Shown one piece after another: positions 1 through 4,366 of a stretch of 6,905 nucleotides of DNA (its first letter is position 1; each line of letters starts with the position of its first letter). This DNA is from Prevotellaceae bacterium (GTDB taxonomy: Bacteria; Bacteroidota; Bacteroidia; Bacteroidales; UBA932). The DNA lies in assembly GCA_031257655.1 (NCBI GenBank), contig JAIROF010000178.1:1-6905 (forward strand), given 5' to 3'. The position numbers and the translations under genes were made by a program. The notes under the pieces were generated by a model. That model saw only the letters and a list, made by a program, of their open reading frames with translations. It was not told the DNA's origin and made no database searches.

Positions 1-97
1 CAGCAGGGAGACACAGGCGCTGCCATGGATGTAAAACAGGAAGCTGGCCGGAATCTCTAAAAACAGGCATATTGACATATCGGTTTACACGCTTAAA
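1..97. other. Left edge, unassigned sequence
   Basis: Nothing can be assigned firmly here. On the plus strand, frame 1 is open from the window edge to a TAA at 58-60 and could be the last 19 codons of an upstream gene. On the minus strand an ATG at 78-76 opens a hydrophobic 26-codon reading that runs off the edge and could equally be the start of a leftward gene. Positions 50-64 (GGAATCTCTAAAAAC) resemble the terminus of the 121-bp repeat family described below. That overlap makes a genuine gene end at 58-60 doubtful. Confidence 0.2.
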
Positions 98-101
98 TTA
101 A

Positions 102-222
102 GGAAACCTCTAAAAACTCAAAAATCAAGGCTTGCGGCTAAGGCAAAAGCGGAGTTTACTGAAGTAAATGAGCACTTTGCCGAGGGAGCGTAGCGCAGAG
201 TTTGGGGTTTTTAGAGGTTCCC
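102..222 (+). mobile_element. 121-bp MITE-like element, copy A
   Basis: A short non-coding element with terminal inverted repeats. The left end GGAAACCTCTAAAAACTC matches the reverse complement of the right end GGGTTTTTAGAGGTTCCC with two mismatches. It is flanked on both sides by TTAA (98-101 and 223-226), which fits a 4-bp target duplication. Inside, around 143-180, is an imperfect palindrome built on TTTACT-GA-AGTAAA with GCAAA/TTTGC outer arms, so the whole element can fold. Copy B at 3647-3767 has the same length and differs at about 11 of 121 positions by eye. No transposase is encoded, so movement would need an enzyme in trans. Calling it a MITE is inference from structure and repeat copies. 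Confidence 0.75.
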
Positions 223-235
223 TTAATAAATTTCG

Positions 236-243
236 TATATTTG
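236..243 (+). promoter_or_regulatory. Bacteroidetes -7 box for the DUF3791 unit
   Basis: TATATTTG matches the Bacteroidetes -7 consensus TAnnTTTG exactly and lies 26 bp before the ATG at 270. The expected -33 position (about 213-218) falls inside the right terminal repeat of element A and has no good TTTG. The box is therefore supported, but the promoter is incomplete by consensus. Confidence 0.5.
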
Positions 244-269
244 TGGTGTGATTTTGAGACATAAAAATT

Positions 270-506
270 ATGAATACAGCAGCATTAGACAAGCAGACGA
301 GCGACAAGGTAAGCTTCATTGCTTTCATTATTCCCGAATTTGCAGCAGCGTACAAGATGAAAGTATCCGACGCCTACCGTTATCTGAAAAAATACGGAGG
401 ATTGGATTTCCTGAACAAGCACTGGTGGGCATTGCATACCGACAACAAGTACTACACGCTGCTGGATATATACGACATTTGTCGGCAAAACGGAGGATTG
501 CGATGA
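270..506 (+). CDS. DUF3791 family small protein
   Basis: A 78-residue protein that resembles the DUF3791 family in length and pattern. An N-terminal helix (SFIAFIIPEFAAAYKMKV, about residues 15-32) is followed by a helix with the KKYGGLDFLNKHW signature (about 40-52) and an LHT-x-YT-LLDIYDICR end. There is no signal peptide or membrane segment, so it should be cytoplasmic. The ATG at 270 is chosen because it follows a TAnnTTTG box by 26 bp and gives the usual family length. The family's molecular function is unknown. As I recall, its genes often sit beside DUF3990 genes, a family linked to the ADP-ribosyltransferase fold, in what look like small toxin-antitoxin-type or accessory modules. No DUF3990 gene is present here. 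The next ORF starts one base after this stop, suggesting a two-gene unit. Confidence 0.75.
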   Translation: MNTAALDKQTSDKVSFIAFIIPEFAAAYKMKVSDAYRYLKKYGGLDFLNKHWWALHTDNKYYTLLDIYDICRQNGGLR

Positions 507-507
507 A

Positions 508-654
508 ATGAGAGCCGCCGATTTGTTTTATAATTCCGATACATTTGCTCAACTCGAAGACGAAAACTCCAAGCTTAACCTTAAACCCTGGCAAAAAATC
601 TATGAAATGCTAAAGAAAGAATTGAAAATTCAACGCGCAAATTTTAATTTTTGA
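508..654 (+). CDS. Small ORF coupled to the DUF3791 gene
   Basis: A 48-residue ORF whose ATG begins one base after the TGA of the DUF3791 gene, an arrangement that favours translational coupling. It begins MRAADLFYNSDTFAQLEDEN and ends with a lysine-rich amphipathic stretch containing PWQKIYEMLKKELK. It is soluble and has no signal peptide. I recall similar 'DLFY-S-TF...EIY-LLK-EL' small proteins in DUF3791/DUF3990 neighbourhoods but cannot name a family. It could be a complete small partner protein, or the C-terminal remainder of a longer gene whose front was deleted. The protein-like composition and tight spacing argue that it is real. Confidence 0.5.
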   Translation: MRAADLFYNSDTFAQLEDENSKLNLKPWQKIYEMLKKELKIQRANFNF

Positions 655-678
655 TCATATTGCGCCATGTGTTTTTTT
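635..678 (+). terminator. Possible weak terminator after the DUF3791 unit
   Basis: GCGCAA (635-640) pairs with TTGCGC (660-665) around a 19-nt loop that contains the stop codon of the preceding ORF. A run of seven T residues lies at 672-678. The stem is short and the loop large, so this is a weak candidate. Confidence 0.3.
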
Positions 679-741
679 GCCAAGAGACCAAAAACATGAA
701 AATTGACAAAAAGTTACATCTATTTGAAAGAATAGCTGCGT

Positions 742-769
742 TTTGATTTGCATTCATCGCTTATCTTTG
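742..769 (+). promoter_or_regulatory. Promoter for the sulfatase gene
   Basis: TTTG at 742-745 is followed after 16 bp by TATCTTTG at 762-769. The second box fits the Bacteroidetes -7 consensus TAnnTTTG; the spacing is a little short. Transcription would start near 776-780. This places any start codon upstream of that point outside the message and supports the ATG at 820. Confidence 0.55.
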
Positions 770-819
770 CCTTAAAATTAGGCAAATCTTGTCTTAACAT
801 TAATCAAACAGCACAAGTC

Positions 820-2511
820 ATGAATTTACCCCCATCAAAAACATTACCTTTCGCCATGCTCGCCGTGGTTGCGGGCACGAGCAATTGCGCCGAAAAGCAG
901 CCGAAAGGCAAGCCGAACATCATCGTCATCCTGGCCGACGATATGGGCTACTCCGACATGGGATGCTACGGCGGCGAAGTGCAAACGCCCAACTTGGACA
1001 GGCTGGCGCAAAACGGGCTGCGCTTTTCGCATTTTTACAACGCCGGCCGCAGCTGCCCTACGCGCGCTTCGCTGCTCACGGGGCTTTACCCGCATCAAGC
1101 CGGCATTGGGAGGATGACTTTCGACAACGGCCTGCCCGGCTATCGCGGCACCATGACGCACAACGGCGTAACCATTGCCGAAGTCTTGCAGGAGGCCGGC
1201 TACCAAACCGGCATGGTGGGCAAGTGGCACGTGGCCGAAACGCCCCTGCGCCCCGACCAGCGGCAGTGGCTCGCCCACCAGGTGCAGCACGACGAGTTTG
1301 CCCCGATAGAAAACTATCCTACACGTCGCGGGTTCCACGATTTTTACGGCACCATCTACGGCGTAGTCGATTACTTTGACCCGTTTAGCTTAGTGAACGG
1401 CGAAACGCCCGTGGCCGACGTGCCGGAGGGGTATTACAGCACCGTGGCGCTGGCCGACAGCGCGGCGGCGTACATCAGCCGCTACGCGAAGCGCGAAAAA
1501 CCGTTTTTCCTCTACCTCTCCTTCCATTCGCCGCACTGGCCGCTCCACGCGCTGCCCGAGGATATCGCGAAGTACGAAAACACCTACAAGGTCGGCTGGG
1601 ATTCCATACGCAGCCTGCGCTATGAGCGCATGCGCCGGCTGGGCATTTTCCAGCCCCCCGGCGACACAACCCGCTTCCTGTCGCCGCGTCAGTTCGCCGA
1701 CAGCTGGTCAGACAACCCCTCGCAGGAGTGGGACGCTCGGGCAATGGCCGCTCATGCCGCCATGGTTGACCGCATGGACCAGGAAATCGGAAAGGTGATG
1801 CGCACGCTCGAAAAATCGGGCGAACTGGACAACACCCTCATCCTGTTTTTGGTAGATAATGGTTGCAGCAGCGAAAGCCCGCAATTCTTCACGGCGGGCG
1901 AAAACGACCGTCCGGCCGAGCTGCGCAGCGGCGCCCCCGTCATTTACCCCAAAAATAAGGAAGCCCTGCCCGGCGCGCAAAATGTGTGGTCGGGCGTTGG
2001 CGCCAGGTGGGCAAACGTGGCCAACACGCCGTTTCGCTTCTGGAAAGCCCTCATGTATGAGGGCGGCATTTGCACCCCGGCCATTGCCCACTGGCCTGCC
2101 GGAATGAAAGCCAAAAAAGGCGCGGTATCGGACGAGCCTTGCCACGTCATGGACATTATGGCGACCTGCATCGACGTAGCCGGCGCTAAGTACCCCGACG
2201 CCTACAACGGCAATACGATTATCCCGCTGGAGGGCCTCAGCTTCCTGCCGGTCTTGCAGGCGGGCAAGCGCAGCAAACGCCACGAGGCAATCGGGTTTGA
2301 GCATTTTCGGGAAAAGGCGCTGTTGAGCAGCGACAGGTGGAAAATTGTGCAGCGCCCGGGGCGGGATGCCTGGGAGCTCTACAACCTGAACACCGACCGC
2401 GCGGAGCTGCACGATGTATCCGAACAATATCCTGAAAAGCTGAAAGAAATGGCGCAGCGCTATGCGGCGTGGGCGGAGCGATGCCTCGTTGTGCCGGCGC
2501 CGGAGAATTAG
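820..2511 (+). CDS. Serine-type sulfatase, exported (arylsulfatase-like)
   Basis: A 563-residue formylglycine-dependent sulfatase (alkaline phosphatase-like fold) that hydrolyses sulfate esters, probably from host or algal glycans. Visible active-site elements are the metal ligands in ILADDMGYSD (D40, D41), the modification motif S78-C-P80-T-R82 followed by ASLLTG, K135 and H137 in GKWH, H236 and H239 in FHSPHW, D346-N347 in VDNG, and YEGGICTP at 413-420. The C-terminal WELYNLNTD (518-526) is also typical. Serine, not cysteine, occupies the formylglycine position, so maturation should need the radical-SAM anaerobic maturase (anSME). The N-terminus has a hydrophobic segment (about 9-20) ending in NC (C23), which indicates a signal peptide and possibly a lipoprotein with an atypical lipobox. 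The start at 820 is preferred over in-frame upstream codons because the promoter box lies between them. The substrate cannot be told from sequence. It converges on metA. Confidence 0.93.
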   Translation: MNLPPSKTLPFAMLAVVAGTSNCAEKQPKGKPNIIVILADDMGYSDMGCYGGEVQTPNLDRLAQNGLRFSHFYNAGRSCPTRASLLTGLYPHQAGIGRMTFDNGLPGYRGTMTHNGVTIAEVLQEAGYQTGMVGKWHVAETPLRPDQRQWLAHQVQHDEFAPIENYPTRRGFHDFYGTIYGVVDYFDPFSLVNGETPVADVPEGYYSTVALADSAAAYISRYAKREKPFFLYLSFHSPHWPLHALPEDIAKYENTYKVGWDSIRSLRYERMRRLGIFQPPGDTTRFLSPRQFADSWSDNPSQEWDARAMAAHAAMVDRMDQEIGKVMRTLEKSGELDNTLILFLVDNGCSSESPQFFTAGENDRPAELRSGAPVIYPKNKEALPGAQNVWSGVGARWANVANTPFRFWKALMYEGGICTPAIAHWPAGMKAKKGAVSDEPCHVMDIMATCIDVAGAKYPDAYNGNTIIPLEGLSFLPVLQAGKRSKRHEAIGFEHFREKALLSSDRWKIVQRPGRDAWELYNLNTDRAELHDVSEQYPEKLKEMAQRYAAWAERCLVVPAPEN

Positions 2512-2544
2512 CAGCGGAGGAGCCTGTAGCAATCCAAAGAGCAC

Positions 2545-2566
2545 GGCTTGCGGCAGAGGCAAAAGC
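2545..2566 (+). repeat. Scrap of the 121-bp repeat core
   Basis: The 22 bp beginning GGCTTGCGGCAGAGGC match the core of element B (from about 3673) at 21 of 22 positions. Flanking bases and both terminal repeats are missing. It lies in the 92-bp gap between the convergent sulfatase and metA genes, which holds no gene and no convincing terminator. It is most likely a decayed or partial copy of the same repeat. Confidence 0.5.
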
Positions 2567-2603
2567 ATAAGCGCCCAACCCGCCACAGCATTCGGCGCAG
2601 CGC

Positions 2604-3521
2604 TTAGCGGATAGCGCCGATGTGGTACGGCGTTATTTGGTACACCAGGTAGTTGAGCCAGTTTTGAAACAGCAGGTTGGCGTGCGAGCGCCACCGCACC
2701 AGCGGCGGGTTGTTGGGGTTATCGCCCCGGTAGTAGCTGCGGGGGATTTCTATGGGCAACTTTTTTGCCAGGTCGCGCTTGTACTCGTTGTTCAGCGTTT
2801 CCGGGGCGTACTCGGAGTGGCCGGTAATAAATATTTCGCGCCCCTCTCGCGCCCGCACGATGTACACGCCCGCCTCTTTGGATTCCGACAGGATGTCCAG
2901 CGCCGCCACTTTTTCTATATCCTCCCTTTTGACTTCCGTATAGCGGCTGTGCGGCGCGTAAAACACATCGTCAAACCCCCTGAAAAGCGGGTCGAGCGGC
3001 GTGTTGAGCGTATGCTCAAAGATGCCGAACATCTTTTTTTCCAGCGGATATTTTTCGACGCCGTAGTAGTAGTACAGCGCGGCTTGCGCCGACCAGCAGA
3101 TAAACATGCCGGCGGTAACGTGGGTCTTTGCCCAGTCAAAAATTTGGGTAAGCTCCTCCCAGTAGCTCACCTCCTCAAACCGCAAGTGCTCCACCGGCGC
3201 ACCCGTAACGATAAGCCCGTCGTATCGCCGGCTCCGGATTTCGTCAAAGTCAATGTAAAATTCGTGGATATGCTCTATTGGCGTATGCTTAGGCGTGTGG
3301 CTTTTGAGGCCGATCAAGTCCAGCTCCACCTGCAGGGGTGAGTTGGAGAGCACGCGCACCAAGTCTGTTTCGGTATCAATTTTCAGCGGCATGAGGTTGA
3401 GCAGCGCTAAGCGTAGCGGGCGAATATCCTGCGCCAGGGCGCGCATGGCGCCCATGACGAAAATATTTTCCTTTTTCAGCAGCTCCACGGCAGGCAGCCG
3501 GTCGGGGATGTTTATTGGCAT
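2604..3521 (-). CDS. metA: MetA-type homoserine O-acyltransferase (probably acetyl)
   Basis: A 305-residue cytoplasmic enzyme that acylates L-homoserine, the first committed step of methionine synthesis. Length and layout match the MetA family: the start MPINIPDRLPAVELLKKENI, the stretch LALLNLMPLKIDTETDLVR, and a glutamine-amidotransferase-like core. The catalytic triad is intact, with Cys142 in ICWSAQAAL and His235 and Glu237 in TGHSEYAPETL, at the same numbers as in E. coli MetA. Residue 111 is Glu (GAPVEHL), where the E. coli succinyltransferase has Gly. Published work on this family links Glu111 to acetyl-CoA use, so homoserine O-acetyltransferase is the more likely activity despite the usual 'succinyltransferase' annotation. 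It appears to be a single-gene unit with its own promoter, convergent with the sulfatase gene. Confidence 0.95.
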   Translation of the reverse strand: MPINIPDRLPAVELLKKENIFVMGAMRALAQDIRPLRLALLNLMPLKIDTETDLVRVLSNSPLQVELDLIGLKSHTPKHTPIEHIHEFYIDFDEIRSRRYDGLIVTGAPVEHLRFEEVSYWEELTQIFDWAKTHVTAGMFICWSAQAALYYYYGVEKYPLEKKMFGIFEHTLNTPLDPLFRGFDDVFYAPHSRYTEVKREDIEKVAALDILSESKEAGVYIVRAREGREIFITGHSEYAPETLNNEYKRDLAKKLPIEIPRSYYRGDNPNNPPLVRWRSHANLLFQNWLNYLVYQITPYHIGAIR

Positions 3522-3555
3522 AGGACAAAAATCAACGGTACAAAAAAAAACGCCA

Positions 3556-3585
3556 CAAAATTACATGAAAATCCCAGATATTCAA
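3556..3585 (-). promoter_or_regulatory. Promoter for metA
   Basis: On the minus strand, TTG (3585-3583) is followed after 19 bp by TAATTTTG (3563-3556), a full match to the Bacteroidetes -7 consensus. The -7 box lies 34 bp upstream of the metA ATG, which implies a leader of about 25 nt. No S-box, SAM riboswitch or other attenuator is visible in so short a leader. Confidence 0.6.
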
Positions 3586-3627
3586 GCGCGCGAAATGAAA
3601 AAAGTTTTTTTTGCAGTGGCGAAGTAG

Positions 3628-4016
3628 GGAATCTCTTAAAATTAAAGGGAACCTCTAAAAACCCCAAAATCAAGGCTTGCGGCTGAGGCAAAAGCGGAGC
3701 TTACTAAAGTAAATGAGCATTTTGCTGAAGGAGCATAGCGCAGAGTTTGGGTTTTTTAGAGGTTCCCTAAAAACAAATCGGCTAACTCTTTTTTTGAGGC
3801 GCTATGAAAAGATTGGCTGCGCCGAACTCCGCTTCGCTCCAGCTTCTCACCGCCTTACCAATGGCGGGAAGTCCCGCTCGTCATTGGCAGCAAAGCCGAG
3901 GAAGCGCCCACCACGCCACCGTCGTGCGGGAGAAGTGGCAGGAGATGGGCTATGCAATCTTTTCATAGCACCTCAAAAAGCGGATTAGCCTTGATTTTTG
4001 GGATTTTAGAGGTTCC
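3628..4016. mobile_element. Palindromic element C, interrupted by copy B
   Basis: A larger non-coding inverted-repeat element. The right end (reverse complement GGAACCTCTAAAATCCC from 4016) belongs to the same terminal family as elements A and B. The left end GGAATCTCTTAAAAT (3628-3642) is its partner, but copy B plus a TAAA duplication separates it from the rest of its arm at 3772 onward. With B and one TAAA removed, the left arm reads on in register against the right arm for about 60 bp. The inner part, 3780-3815 against 3955-3990, matches at 31 of 36 positions. The original length would be about 264 bp. The centre (about 3816-3954) is GC-rich, unlike the arms, and may be captured sequence. 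No transposase is present. Confidence 0.65.
3647..3767 (+). mobile_element. 121-bp MITE-like element, copy B
   Basis: The same length as copy A and about 91% identical by eye. The terminal repeats are GGGAACCTCTAAAAACCC and, inverted, GGGAACCTCTAAAAAACCC. It is flanked by TAAA on both sides (3643-3646 and 3768-3771), consistent with a 4-bp target duplication. It sits inside the left arm of element C, so it arrived later than C. It carries the same internal TTACT/AGTAA palindrome as copy A. Short readings that run through it are by-products of the repeat, not genes. Confidence 0.78.
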
Positions 4017-4054
4017 ATAGCATGATTATGCGCAGCATCTTGTGACGCTATCCA

Positions 4055-4084
4055 TTTGTTATTTTTCGCTAATTTGTATTTTTG
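4055..4084 (+). promoter_or_regulatory. Distal promoter candidate
   Basis: TTTG (4055-4058), an 18-bp spacer and TATTTTTG (4077-4084) together give one of the best Bacteroidetes consensus matches in the window. It starts 38 bp after the right end of element C. A transcript from here would carry a leader of about 275 nt before the lipoprotein start, or could be a separate small RNA. Confidence 0.45.
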
Positions 4085-4270
4085 TGCATAGGCATCTTTA
4101 CCCCTTCACATGTTAACCCATTGTTTGTATATGCATTTGATTGTCATATTTTTATAAAAAACGACTTGTAAAAATTGCAGGTTTTTAAGCCTGAAAAACC
4201 ATTTGGTCGGCAGGTTGTACAGCCGGTACAGGGAGGGATTTTTGGGTGCGCACAAAAAAATCATGAGGTA

Positions 4271-4304
4271 TTGTTACATGGTATGATTATTTTTTCTACC
4301 TTTG
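4271..4304 (+). promoter_or_regulatory. Proximal promoter for the lipoprotein gene
   Basis: TACCTTTG at 4297-4304 matches the TAnnTTTG consensus, with a TTG at 4271-4273 after a rather long 23-bp spacer. The box ends 62 bp before the ATG at 4367, implying a leader of about 50 nt. It supports the 4367 start over any upstream in-frame codon. Confidence 0.55.
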
Positions 4305-4366
4305 TGCCTTGTAATTTCAAGTATAAATTTACTAAACTTTCTGTGTCAAATAAAAACGTATTCATT

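Larger units (their letters stand above)
4017..4366. other. Intergenic region upstream of the lipoprotein gene
   Basis: An AT-rich 350-bp stretch with no convincing gene. It contains two promoter matches (listed separately) and a perfect 7-bp hairpin, GGTTTTT/AAAAACC at 4180-4200, without a T tract. The reading frame of the lipoprotein stays open back to a TTG at 4175, but that part looks non-coding and lies upstream of the proximal promoter. No tRNA or known riboswitch pattern was recognised. Confidence 0.5.

Noticed and set aside
125..355. Minus-strand frame running through element A
   Set aside because: Much of it is repeat sequence and the rest lies antisense to the DUF3791 gene.
748..819. 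Upstream in-frame TTG start that would extend the sulfatase by 24 residues
   Set aside because: The -7 box TATCTTTG at 762-769 lies within this extension, the extra residues do not look like a signal peptide, and the ATG at 820 leads directly into a plausible one.
2594..2618. Hairpin GGCGC/GCGCC at the end of metA as a terminator
   Set aside because: The stem is only 5 bp, overlaps the stop codon, and is not followed by a T tract on the minus strand.
1708..2694. Long minus-strand open frame antisense to the sulfatase
   Set aside because: It arises from GC-rich codon use in the sulfatase on the opposite strand. It shows no recognisable domain, while the sense frame has all family motifs.
2622..3341. 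Plus-strand open frame antisense to metA
   Set aside because: It is a shadow of metA with no recognisable features; the minus frame has the complete catalytic triad.
3713..3988. Plus-strand open frame from element B into element C
   Set aside because: It crosses the boundary between two repeats and has no coherent protein character.
4175..4366. In-frame TTG-started 64-residue extension of the lipoprotein
   Set aside because: It would bury the lipoprotein signal peptide and overlaps the proximal promoter. The ATG at 4367 gives a canonical type II signal.
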